Shown: positions 36,343-44,995 of the stretch, piece after piece
Layout of the letters: each line of letters opens with the position of its first letter
Numbering within the stretch: the stretch's first letter is position 1
Source of the DNA: an uncultured Clostridia bacterium
Lineage (GTDB): Bacteria > Bacillota > Clostridia > Christensenellales > UBA3700
DNA length: 58,345 nucleotides
Direction of reading: 5' to 3'
Assembly: GCA_947038565.1 (NCBI GenBank)
Contig: CAMQWP010000011.1
Coordinates: 1 to 58,345 of the forward strand
Notes under the pieces: generated by a model
Told to the model about the DNA's origin: nothing
Seen by the model: the letters and a program-made list of their open reading frames with translations, nothing else
Databases searched by the model: none
Position numbers and translations under genes: made by a program

Positions 36343-39300
36343 ATGCCTGTTACAAAAACAGTAAACAAGACCTTAGTTAATGGATCTGAGGTTTTTATAT
36401 ATACCTTTAATATTTCATTTAGCGAGCTGACTCAGCCCGCACTTTCTGGCAAATTAGTTGATTTTTTCCCTGATAAAATCACATACCAACTACCAAATGT
36501 CGGAGGACAGCTTAAAAGCATCGACGAAATCCCCGTGGCAGGGGGCAAACAAGTCGTATTTAATTTTGGTAATGTTAACGCTGGAACATCGATAAGCTAC
36601 ACCTTATCAAGCCAATTCAGTGCAGGAAGGGTCGATACTGACAGCTTCACAAATACAGCAGATCTATATGCTGATGAGTTGGTAATTGACACTGCCACTG
36701 CTCCAACGGTTAACCTAGTCTTAGATGAGAATTTTAGTTTATCTAAAACGCCTTATATATATGCACCCGTAGTTGCGGGAGAGGATATATTATTCAAACT
36801 TAAATTAAACAACACTAACGATCCTGGTGCAAAGATCACAAATATATCAATTCAAGACATATTGCCACCACAGTTGATCGCAAACCAGTCTTTTACTCCA
36901 ATTGGAAATGACAATAGTACCGGCGGATATAACGATACAACTTATGATGGTTTGACAGGTAGTTGGACAGGTAACACTCTAAACTTTACCCTACCAAGTT
37001 TTAGTGGCAGTAGTTACGTTATAGAATTCAAAGCCACAGTAGCGCCAAATGTGATCCCTGGTGAACTCATCACTAATATCGCAACTTGGACAGTTGACTC
37101 AATTGCTCGTCCTGAGGCAAAAACCAGGCTCACTGTTTTCGAAGATAAAGCTAGTTTAATACTTTTCAAGTACGCACCTAAATACGGAACTATAGGCGAA
37201 CCAATTCAATATTCAATGTTTGCAGGTAATACGGGTACAGTCGACTTAACAAATTATGTATTGACTGACACTCTGCCAGCAGAAGTTGACATCACAAGTA
37301 TTTCTTTTTATCCAGCTATAAATCTATCTAGTTATGATTTACTAATCGAAACTTCAGATGATTCGGGCTTCTATAAAATAGTCGCAACGGGGATAACTGG
37401 AGACAGCGGTCTCTACGATTTGACGCCACTAATACCAGTTGGCGAGAGAGTATTATCTGTCAGAACGATCATAGATAACTATAAAGTCGGAGTTTCAACA
37501 TCAACATTTAATCTTGCTGGCACAATAAACAATACAGCAACTCAAGATCAAATGATTACTAATATAGCTACCGTATCTGCTGACTCATCATTTGGAACCA
37601 TCAATGGCTCGAACACTGGTATAACAGAATTAAATGGTAAATCCGTACTAAAGATACGCAAATTTTTAAATCCTACGCTACCGGCTTATTACCCTTTAAA
37701 TGAATTTATGATCTTGCAATCAGCTTCTGCTGATAACGGTCAAATTGTCGACCCTATATTTTCTGATTTATTGCCGCTGGGTCTTGATTATGCACCGGGT
37801 AATCATTATTTTTCGTTCTATGATAACATGACAAGAACAAGATATTATTCATATGATGCAGGGTTCCCGATCCCGAGTCCAACCCCAGAGATAATCAAAA
37901 ATTATCAAGGAACAGGCAGGACATTAGTTAGATTTGACTTTACTGGATTTACTCTACTATTCAAAAATAAACTTAATGCTAATTTCACAGCAATTGTGAC
38001 ATTAAACCCTCCTAATACTTTCGAAAACTTCAGCTATCTTGGTAACCGAGGCGATAATGCTGAGGTAGAAGGTACTGAGTATTTGGATGTCAACGATTTA
38101 GATGGAGATGGTATTACTGCTGAAAACATCGCCCAAAGCCGTGCTGTCAATGGCGTTATTTTGACGACATCTGAGTTCTCTATTGAAAAATGGGTAAAAG
38201 GCGACTTATCGGATATCTTTACCAAAGCAAGCACCGTCACTCCTGGTGGAGATGTGAAATACGAACTAAATATTACAAACAATCAAGATATACAGCTAAA
38301 AAATATTGAAATTGTGGATATTCTTCCTTATGTTGGTGACACTGGTGTAATTTTGAATACCACCCCTCGTGGGTCGGAATTCGATGTATATGCTACTTCT
38401 GTAGCATCAGCTGAAATAATAAATATTCTAGGCGAACCTGTTACTCCAGCTCCGATTATTACCATCGAGTATTCAACAAGCAATGACCCAATTAGATTTG
38501 ATCAGACTGGCTCAGGCACTATTGGAACTGGCACATGGAGCATTACTCCGCCTACGGATATCACATCACTATCATCTATTAGGATAATAACTGACCCAAG
38601 CACAATATTAAAGCCATACGAGCGATTGAATGTCGTAATAAATGCAAAATCACCAGTTGATACACCTGTAAACAAACTGGCTTATAACTCATTTGCGGTG
38701 CAAGCAGATAAAATAATCAACGGTACGGTAGAGCCTATGCTCCCTGTTGAGCCAAATAAAGTTAGTATTGAAACCAAACCAAACGACCTCGCCTCTATTG
38801 GCGACTTTGTCTGGGACGATGCAAACAATAACGGTATTCATGATACTGGTGAGCTAGGAGTAAATGGAGTAGTAGCCGAGCTGTATGACGCGAATAAAAA
38901 CTTAATAACAACCACTATTACTGCATTCAATGGTGCTAATAAAGCAGGATACTATTCATTTAACAACCTGTTAGCTGGAGATTATTTTGTAAAATTTATT
39001 CCGCCTATTGATTATGAACTTACCATTCAAAAATCAGGCGAGGTAAATGGAAGCAAGCCAGACTCTACCACAGGTTTTACAAACATTATCACGATTGCAA
39101 GAAATGAGAATATAACAGATATTGACGCTGGAATATTATCTACAAAATGCACTGAGCCACCAATAATTCAAGCGTACGACAAATGCCTTTGTGTTGGCGA
39201 CTTATTTGCACCACTTGCGAATGTTTTTGCAACTGATTGTGATGATTCCGATATTCCACTTACTGGTGCGAACGTTATCGAAAACAATGTGGACACAGCA

Positions 39301-39663
39301 GTACCAGGCTCATATACAGTGACATATCAAGTAACTTCACCTATAAATGGTCTAGTAACAGAGAAAACTATAACTGTGAAAGTTTGCGAAAAAACTCCAA
39401 GAGCACAAGCAATCTCTGACATATTCATGTCAGTAGCCCTTGGTCAAACTGCCCTAGCACACATTCTAAATGCTGAAGCCGAAAAGATTGATAAGGCTGA
39501 AGAGATTAAAGCATCATCATCTGAGATGATAGATATAAACAATTCAGTTAGCGAGATGGTACGAAGCATATCTACAATGGAAATGTTGTTACAACGCAAA
39601 CTAGGATTATTTAGTGATTGTGACCCTTGCGGTAATAATTGCTGTCTTGATATTGAAGAATAA
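36343..39663 (+). CDS. Large DUF11/SdrD-B repeat protein ending in the shared helical module
   Basis: This 1106-residue protein starts behind AGAGGAGGAAAG. It has no signal peptide and no wall anchor. Residues 1-800 hold repeated DUF11-type beta domains (for example VAGEDILFKLKLNNTND, GEPIQYSMFAGNTGTVDL, PGGDVKYELNITNNQD). One SdrD-B-like domain begins SIGDFVWDDANNNGIHD near 825. An Ig-like domain beginning CLCVGDLFAPL follows, then the helical module (AISDIFMSVALGQTALAHIL ... MEMLLQRKLGLF, about 1030-1093) and a Cys-rich tail. It is divergent from the cysteine-rich module gene. Lacking an export signal, it most likely decorates spores assembled inside the mother cell (inference). Confidence 0.85.
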   Translation: MPVTKTVNKTLVNGSEVFIYTFNISFSELTQPALSGKLVDFFPDKITYQLPNVGGQLKSIDEIPVAGGKQVVFNFGNVNAGTSISYTLSSQFSAGRVDTDSFTNTADLYADELVIDTATAPTVNLVLDENFSLSKTPYIYAPVVAGEDILFKLKLNNTNDPGAKITNISIQDILPPQLIANQSFTPIGNDNSTGGYNDTTYDGLTGSWTGNTLNFTLPSFSGSSYVIEFKATVAPNVIPGELITNIATWTVDSIARPEAKTRLTVFEDKASLILFKYAPKYGTIGEPIQYSMFAGNTGTVDLTNYVLTDTLPAEVDITSISFYPAINLSSYDLLIETSDDSGFYKIVATGITGDSGLYDLTPLIPVGERVLSVRTIIDNYKVGVSTSTFNLAGTINNTATQDQMITNIATVSADSSFGTINGSNTGITELNGKSVLKIRKFLNPTLPAYYPLNEFMILQSASADNGQIVDPIFSDLLPLGLDYAPGNHYFSFYDNMTRTRYYSYDAGFPIPSPTPEIIKNYQGTGRTLVRFDFTGFTLLFKNKLNANFTAIVTLNPPNTFENFSYLGNRGDNAEVEGTEYLDVNDLDGDGITAENIAQSRAVNGVILTTSEFSIEKWVKGDLSDIFTKASTVTPGGDVKYELNITNNQDIQLKNIEIVDILPYVGDTGVILNTTPRGSEFDVYATSVASAEIINILGEPVTPAPIITIEYSTSNDPIRFDQTGSGTIGTGTWSITPPTDITSLSSIRIITDPSTILKPYERLNVVINAKSPVDTPVNKLAYNSFAVQADKIINGTVEPMLPVEPNKVSIETKPNDLASIGDFVWDDANNNGIHDTGELGVNGVVAELYDANKNLITTTITAFNGANKAGYYSFNNLLAGDYFVKFIPPIDYELTIQKSGEVNGSKPDSTTGFTNIITIARNENITDIDAGILSTKCTEPPIIQAYDKCLCVGDLFAPLANVFATDCDDSDIPLTGANVIENNVDTAVPGSYTVTYQVTSPINGLVTEKTITVKVCEKTPRAQAISDIFMSVALGQTALAHILNAEAEKIDKAEEIKASSSEMIDINNSVSEMVRSISTMEMLLQRKLGLFSDCDPCGNNCCLDIEE

Positions 39664-39698
39664 TTCATTACTCTAAAACTATTTATCTATAATTAAAA

Positions 39699-39742
39699 TA
39701 AAAGTGGGTTGCTGTTACATATTACAGCAATCCACTTTTTTA
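39699..39742 (+). terminator. Terminator of the DUF11 protein gene
   Basis: The stem AAGTGGGTTGCTGT/ACAGCAATCCACTT has one mismatch and is followed by TTTTTTATTTT, 36 bp after the stop codon. Confidence 0.9.
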
Positions 39743-40270
39743 TTTTAGTTTTTTACAATGCTTTCACTACCCTACTTGACCATTAGAATAATGAACGAAG
39801 TAGCGATAACAATTGATTAAAATAGGTCACCTACAACTTTTAAAAACCCAATACTAATAAAGATTAATACCATAGTTAAAGTATATCACTGATGTTTGTT
39901 CTATTACTTTCACGATGCTGACACGCTCGCACCCATTTTTGATTAATGATATATTTCGTGTGAGTTTACACCCCCGCTTACGGGGGTAAATAGGGGTAGA
40001 GATCTGACCACCCCCTCCCCATAATCTGAAAAGGGGTCAAGTAAAATCGGGACATCCTCACACAAAAAAATATCTAAGGTATTACCAGAAAAATATATCA
40101 CTTCATATGCATTCTCTTCATGTTTTTAAATTTGCTTTTAATATAAATAATGATTGCCTTTTATTAAATAAATACTCTTACCTATCCTCTGAATATATTT
40201 GCATCTCTGGCGTATATTTTTAATTGTATTCTATATTGTATATTTATCAATATTTATTACTTTGCTGCAT
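39743..40270. other. Gene-free region with a repeat and a GC-rich hairpin
   Basis: About 530 bp with no credible gene. The segment 39925-39976 is repeated at 48418-48470. It runs into a G/C-rich stretch with the hairpin ACCCCCGC...GGGGGT (39970-39986) and further C and G runs to 40035, unlike the surrounding AT-rich DNA. This looks like a mobile-element remnant or a structured RNA. Confidence 0.5.
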
Positions 40271-40271
40271 T

Positions 40272-40302
40272 AAAAAAGACAGCTGCTAAAGCTGTCTTTT
40301 TA
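40272..40302 (-). terminator. Terminator of the small lipoprotein gene
   Basis: The stem AAAAAGACAGCT/AGCTGTCTTTTT has a 5-nt loop and lies 46 bp past the lipoprotein stop. It is a symmetric, bidirectional terminator. Confidence 0.88.
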
Positions 40303-40347
40303 TGTATTTTCTAATTCGCTGTAAACTAAATTGTATTTATTGCATTA

Positions 40348-40803
40348 CTATATTTTGTTAAAATGAACCATCGATACACGTATACTAGCATCACCATATC
40401 CAAATGCAGAGGACAAATAATTAGGGTTTCCTATCATAGACGGAACTGCCATCAGTGAGCCATCATCTAAAAATGAAAGTGCAAAATATTCAGATATAAT
40501 TCCTGGTAAGTTCTCATTCCAACCAATAGGATTAATCAAACAAATCAATGACACTTGGTTATCACTCGTTGCGGATTTCCAAACTCCCTCTCTAGTAAAG
40601 ATCACCTCTTCACCACTTTTTTTAATAAGAACAAAAGTCTTATCTTTTTTTATTGATAGCGAAAAAGTATTATCCCTTTCCACGTTTTGCACATCAATGA
40701 AAGATGAAGTATATTCTCCGTGATAACTACTTGCACTGCTACAACCTACTAAGGCAATTGATGCTATTATTAAAATACTTACTACAAATGCTATTTTTTT
40801 CAT
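40348..40803 (-). CDS. Small lipoprotein of unknown function
   Basis: This 151-residue protein has a short signal sequence and lipobox (ALVGC, lipidated cysteine at residue 21), so it is membrane-anchored outside the cell. The mature part contains FSLSIKKDKTFVLIKKSGEE and EGVWKSATSDNQVSL, a pattern common in clostridial META/lipocalin-like lipoproteins. AGAGGATAAA precedes the ATG. It is monocistronic with its own terminator. No specific function can be given. Confidence 0.82.
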   Translation of the reverse strand: MKKIAFVVSILIIASIALVGCSSASSYHGEYTSSFIDVQNVERDNTFSLSIKKDKTFVLIKKSGEEVIFTREGVWKSATSDNQVSLICLINPIGWNENLPGIISEYFALSFLDDGSLMAVPSMIGNPNYLSSAFGYGDASIRVSMVHFNKI

Positions 40804-40868
40804 TTTATCCTCTCTTTAAGCCAATCATTATTTACTAGCTTTTGTATATTACTATAATCGGAATTATA

Positions 40869-40967
40869 TCATACACTTATATTAATGTCAATACTTTTCA
40901 TTACGGCTTTAATTTTCTCAGAGCATAGTTCTTTTACTCTTAGCGATATTGCTTCATTTAATTTCAT
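40869..40967 (-). pseudogene. Truncated duplicate of the XRE regulator gene at 41217
   Basis: The first 15 codons (MKLNEAISLRVKELC) match the start of the gene at 41217-41456 in protein and nearly in DNA, including the upstream TTTCCGCTAAT (plus strand). The frame then diverges and stops after 32 codons. The ribosome site GGAGG of the parent is degraded. It is the remnant of a local duplication. Confidence 0.7.
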
Positions 40968-40994
40968 AATTACTTATATTTCCGCTAATACTTA

Positions 40995-41207
40995 CTAATT
41001 CAATTCATTAATAATTCCTATAAGGTAATCAGCAGATACATCAAAATACTTTGCAATATTATACAGATGCTCAATGCTAGGAATTATTTTACCACCTTCC
41101 CATCTTGATATAGTTGAATTACTGACATTGATAATTTCACCTAATTCAGTCGTAGATAATCCTTTCTCTGTTCTCAATTCTTTTAATCTTTCACAAAATA
41201 CTTTCAT
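40995..41207 (-). CDS. XRE-family helix-turn-helix regulator
   Basis: This 70-residue protein is a single HTH domain: FCERLKELRTEKGLSTTELG, then the recognition helix NVSNSTISRWEGGKIIPSIE, and FDVSADYLIG at the end. This is the standard Cro/C1 build. The ATG at 41207 follows AGGTGG closely. It starts 9 bp after the other regulator's stop, so both are one transcript. Small XRE pairs typically control mobile elements or toxin genes; the target is unknown. Confidence 0.88.
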   Translation of the reverse strand: MKVFCERLKELRTEKGLSTTELGEIINVSNSTISRWEGGKIIPSIEHLYNIAKYFDVSADYLIGIINELN

Positions 41208-41216
41208 ACCCACCTA

Positions 41217-41456
41217 TTAGTCTATTAAATTTTCTTTAGAAAAGAAAGGACTATCGAAAAATTCTTTCATCTCCATATCTAAACCCGATACTATTTCATA
41301 TATAATACGCATTTTCACAGTATCATTTTTGCATTTTATTATATCATCAATTGTCGAGCTAGCTACTCCAGTTTTAATACCTAAACTATAAGGCTTTAAA
41401 TTCTTCTCAAAGCATAGCTCTTTTACTCTAAGCGAAATTGCTTCATTTAATTTCAT
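41217..41456 (-). CDS. XRE-like helix-turn-helix protein
   Basis: This 79-residue protein starts at 41456 behind GGAGGTAGGT. It has the helix order of XRE repressors (ISLRVKELCFEKNLKPYSLG, TGVASSTIDDIIKCKND, DMEMKEFFDSP) with a divergent sequence. A truncated duplicate lies at 40869-40967. The divergent SLOG gene begins 117 bp away, so the pair may regulate it. Confidence 0.8.
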   Translation of the reverse strand: MKLNEAISLRVKELCFEKNLKPYSLGIKTGVASSTIDDIIKCKNDTVKMRIIYEIVSGLDMEMKEFFDSPFFSKENLID

Positions 41457-41572
41457 ACCTACCTCCATTTCCGCTAATGCGTAAATATATTTTACATTAT
41501 TTATAATAATTATGTTTCCGCGGTTGCGGAATCATACAAAATAGTATATACTATTGTTAAACGGAGGTTTAT

Positions 41573-42031
41573 ATGAATTGTACATTTTGTGGGCATGGCA
41601 ATCGTCTATATGATAATCATTATGATAAGTTGAAATCTGAAATTAAAAAGTTAATTGAGTTTGGTGTAACTACCTTTTATAATGGTGGCTATGGTAATTT
41701 TGATAAAACTTGTTTGCGTGCCGTTAAGGAATTAAAGGTCATATATCCTTACATCAAAAGTTATATTGTCTTAGCTTATCGAGATAGTAATCATATTGAG
41801 AAGCATAATTATATTTACAAATACTATAATGCCGAAACTATTTATACGCTAGAGTATGCAATACACCCTAAGTATGCTGTCACAGCCCGCAATAAATGGA
41901 TGGTCGATAACTCGGATTATATGATTGCTTATGTTACAAATTCATATGGTGGTGCATACGCTAATTTTAAATACGCAAAACGTAAGAACAGCAATATAAC
42001 CCAAGTAATTAATATTGCTGATGTAGACTAG
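41573..42031 (+). CDS. SLOG-family (DUF1273/YpsA-like) nucleotide-binding protein
   Basis: This 152-residue protein has the SLOG Rossmann-like signature: N-terminal CTFCGHG, VTTFYNGGYGNFDK, IYPYIKSYIVLAY, ARNKWMVDNSDYMIAYV and the glycine-rich NSYGGAYANFKYAKRK. Such proteins bind nucleotides or nucleotide-derived ligands and are widespread in Firmicutes, often near mobile DNA or in defence-like settings. ACGGAGGTTTAT precedes the ATG. It is divergent from the two XRE genes and has its own terminator. The ligand is unknown. Confidence 0.85.
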   Translation: MNCTFCGHGNRLYDNHYDKLKSEIKKLIEFGVTTFYNGGYGNFDKTCLRAVKELKVIYPYIKSYIVLAYRDSNHIEKHNYIYKYYNAETIYTLEYAIHPKYAVTARNKWMVDNSDYMIAYVTNSYGGAYANFKYAKRKNSNITQVINIADVD

Positions 42032-42070
42032 CAAAAAACAATGATATAGCTAATATTTATATAAGCATTG

Positions 42071-42105
42071 AAAAAGCCGTCCTTCATTTTGGACGGTTGA
42101 TTTTG
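42071..42105 (+). terminator. Terminator of the SLOG gene
   Basis: The stem AGCCGTCC/GGACGGTT is followed by GATTTT, 40 bp past the stop codon. Confidence 0.8.
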
Positions 42106-42139
42106 CATGTATATATTAATTTTTTTATATTGCCCTCGC

Positions 42140-43118
42140 TCAGCTTCGATTGCTTTTTCTTAGGGCCGCGAAATTGCCCTTACATTTCATCTCAGCGTGT
42201 TTCACAACGAATTCACCTGTCACGATATCAAACACCTTTATAATGCCCTCACTGATCTCAAGTCGCACCTTATTATACTTATCCTTTAGCATTGCGTATC
42301 TGTTGCCGTTCAGCCGTACCGTATTAAGTCCATCAACCATTGCGATTCTCTCACGTACCACTTTCTTTTCATAGTTCTTATACATCGTAAGTAACGGTCG
42401 CTCTCGTTGATATTCTTCCTTAGGAACTTTAAGTGTTGTTTGATGAACTCTGCCATTGCCAACCTTATCAAGCCATATCAATATATCGCTGTTCAGCCGT
42501 TCCATTACATAAAACTCATACCGATCAAAGAAGTTGTATTTAATATATCTTATAACGTTCTCAAACTTTCCCTTTGTGTCTGGGTCTGACTTGTTGCAAA
42601 GATACACATCAAAGCCTTCATGCTCTTTTGACGTTGTGAATTCTTTGTGTAGATTATATTGCCGGCATTCTCACTTACAACCCTTGTCCTGTCTTGGTCA
42701 TAAAAGATAATACTCGTCCTCGCACCAAAGTGTCTAAACGATAAGTCATGAGCTTCCACAAACTGCCTCGCATTGAATGCCTCGCTCTGCACATGAAGAA
42801 CTTCAGCCGTGCGACGGCAGCGACTATCGACTCTACCAACCAATCACTGCTATACTGCCATTAACTACACGACAGCACCATCGCAAAGATATACAACCTT
42901 AAACTCTTACCATACATATCCTTAACCACTATCTGCCCCATATCAACTTGCGATTCTTCTCCCGCAGGACTTCCCCTCATCGCATACTTCCTATGCACCA
43001 CTTGCAACGGCGGCTTTGGATATCCAAACTCTAGCCGCAGCAACACCATGTACTTCCTAAACGATGCAACTGATATATTGAAAACAACTGACTTCGGCTT
43101 TGCTTTATCCGCTAGCAT
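42140..43118 (-). pseudogene. Decayed IS21-family transposase (istA)
   Basis: Three minus-strand pieces in different frames line up with one IstA protein. They contain GEESQVDMGQIVVKDMYGK (about 42940), then VEAHDLSFRHFGARTSIIFY and DQDRTRVVSENAGNI (about 42680-42760), then VYLCNKSDPDTKGKFENVIR (about 42600). A frameshift lies near 42650 and stops lie near 42850. The N-terminal HTH and the partner istB gene are missing. It is dead. Confidence 0.85.
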
Positions 43119-43159
43119 TACTCCGACACTATTGTTATGTAATATTACGTTATTATTAC

Positions 43160-43396
43160 CTACTCCATTTTCATCAGCATGGACTCTCCCAATTCCGCCA
43201 TTGCCTCCTGAACTATCTCATATAGTAAATTAACCCATGACCACTGGCTCGCTATATTAAACCCGCCATCGCTCGGCATTTGACCTAGATAGAAAATCCT
43301 AACAGTTGTATAAATTCTCGGGATCAATCCCATCAAAAGTAATGCTAAGAAAAGTTTGTAATTAATAGATTTTGAAGAATCTTTTAGCTTAATCAT
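43160..43396 (-). pseudogene. N-terminal fragment of a MATE-type efflux transporter
   Basis: The fragment reads MIKLKDSSKSINYKLFLALL, then LIPRIYTTVRIFYLGQMPSD, FNIASQWSWVNLLYEIVQEA, and then loses homology. This is the conserved start (first two helices) of a clostridial MATE-family exporter. It breaks off where the IS21 remnant region begins, so insertion probably truncated it. The rest of the gene is not in the window. Confidence 0.7.
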
Positions 43397-43729
43397 TATT
43401 AACAATCACAATGCACGATTTCTTTTTTGAATAATCGTAATTGTTCGCCCATTCATCTTTAGTGACATTTTTACTTTTTTTGACTTGATATTCTACTTTG
43501 TCAATTTTAAAAGTTGGTTTATCAGCTTTAGCTTTATTTGTTCTTTGATTGGTCACTTGCAAATTATCCATTGTGCTTCCGTTCTTTGGATTGATATGAT
43601 CTACATCCCAGCATACTTCAAATTTGAGCCATGTGCATTTTTATGAACTTCTTGTCCGTCAAAGTCATGTCCTACTGTTTTACTACCAAAGGCTTCCGCC
43701 CATACTTTATCTTTATCTATATTGCTCAT
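43389..43729 (-). pseudogene. HNH endonuclease-like gene with a frameshift
   Basis: The first part (MSNIDKDKVWAEAFGSKTVG ... HKNAHGSNLK) and the second part (WDVDHINPKNGSTMDNLQVT ... NQRTNKAKADK) lie in different frames, which join near 43612. Together they give a ~113-residue HNH protein with the DHINP...NLQ...N..K motif. The frameshift falls just before the metal-binding DH. It overlaps the MATE fragment by 8 bp. Confidence 0.72.
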
Positions 43730-43948
43730 CTATATTAATCTCCTTTAGTACTATAATTATAATATGTACTACTGCATGATACCAAAAAAAATATTGCTAT
43801 CATTATTTTACCTGGATTTGTACTTAAAGACTAGTACAAATATGGACTTAATATATCTAAGTGGTTAAAAGTCCATATTGTACTACCGGGCATTAATTGC
43901 TCGGTACTAGCTCAACCAAAGCTAAACACAATATTACTAATCTTCGTG

Positions 43949-44095
43949 TTAGTCACCATTGTATTCGGCATTATTCGGATTACATTGGTCAGCATGATTA
44001 TCTAAATCATCCTGATAAGCAACATTATTAGGATGATTTTAATTAGCATAATCATCTAGCTCGTCTTGAGAATGGGTATAACTACTTACGCTCAT
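43949..44095 (-). pseudogene. Small acidic NPNN-motif protein with an internal stop
   Basis: The ATG at 44095 has an excellent ribosome site (GGAGGTAGTAAT). The frame reads MSVSSYTHSQDELDDYAN, a TAA at codon 19, then NHPNNVAYQDDLDNHADQCN and PNNAEYNGD to a stop at codon 49. The two halves repeat the pattern (A/D)NxxxPNNxxY. The TAA probably replaced CAA (Gln). I recall similar short hydrophilic proteins in Firmicutes, with no function known to me. Confidence 0.55.
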
Positions 44096-44099
44096 ATTA

Positions 44100-44729
44100 C
44101 TACCTCCATATAAATTTCAATCAAAAAAACCACCATCCATTAATAATGAAGGTGATTAAAAATAGAGCTCCGACGTTAAATGCAATAAACTAATAGCATG
44201 TGGATTTTCTATTTCAATACACTGCCGAAGCAAATACTGACCGCAGTCAGAAAGGTGAAGCCTTACATTATTGAATAAAATTTATTTAATTGTATTTCTA
44301 GTACATAATAATTTCCATTATTTGTAAAACTTTGATCAAATTACCGAAGTTATTGGTCTTTATATTAAGTTAATCAACACGAAATATCAGGAAAAACTTT
44401 ACCAAGAAACTCTACTCTTTGCTCTACCTCAAAACCTTAAACAGCTTTTTTCTTGGTGATTATTGAGCTAATAGCGAGATTTGAACGTATGCACTCTTAC
44501 TTATAGATATACATGATGAGTTGCACAATCATGCGGTTTCATAAAAGATACAGCACCTTATTATATTGTTATATAATATATCGCCCTGCCGAGCTCTTTC
44601 GATATTCGTTTTTTTTGATTTACATGCGAAAAAACCAATCTACTCTACCTTTTACTCTGCTATTTTTCAACTAAATACCTATTCGAAATATAGCATTATA
44701 CCATTTATATAGGCACTCTCCCCCAACGT
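44100..44729. other. Gene-free region with possible degraded coding DNA
   Basis: About 630 bp between the NPNN remnant and hairpin copy 4. One plus-strand stretch (about 44326-44455) translates to a protein-like run ending LFALPQNLKQLFSW before a stop, but it has no start and no recognisable family. It is probably decayed accessory DNA. Confidence 0.35.
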
Positions 44730-44780
44730 AAAAAAGACCGACTAGCTTAGGATTTAGACATCCCAGACTAATCAGTCTTT
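44730..44780 (-). repeat. Dispersed hairpin repeat, copy 4
   Basis: This copy directly follows (minus strand) the integrase C-terminal remnant at 44785-44930. Two C-A mismatches in the stem show decay. It may also serve as a distal terminator of hcp. Confidence 0.72.
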
Positions 44781-44784
44781 ATCT

Positions 44785-44950
44785 TTTTACTTAGATTTAC
44801 TCGAACATTGCATTCAGCTTATTTGGTGCGAGGTTATCACTCGATCTCATGAAGTGTGACTGTAACTTCGCTAGTTACTTTCGTGCTGCTATGCCCAGCT
44901 CTGCTTGATACAGTCTTTAATGGTACTTCTACACGTATTTACAGTTCATT
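44785..44950 (-). pseudogene. Integrase 3'-end remnant A
   Basis: On the minus strand the DNA reads VPLKTVSSRAGHSSTKVTSE, shifts frame, then NKLNAMFE and a stop. GHSS..VTSE is the C-terminal catalytic stretch of phage-type tyrosine recombinases. The DNA is clearly homologous to remnant B at 46886-47030. Confidence 0.7.
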
Positions 44951-44995
44951 TCCGATTGCCTTATTTCAGATCAAGTATAGTAATATATTATTAAA

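Noticed and set aside
44100..44729. A possible gene ending LFALPQNLKQLFSW
   Set aside because: No start codon or ribosome site in frame, stops on both sides, and no family recognised; kept only as possible degraded DNA.
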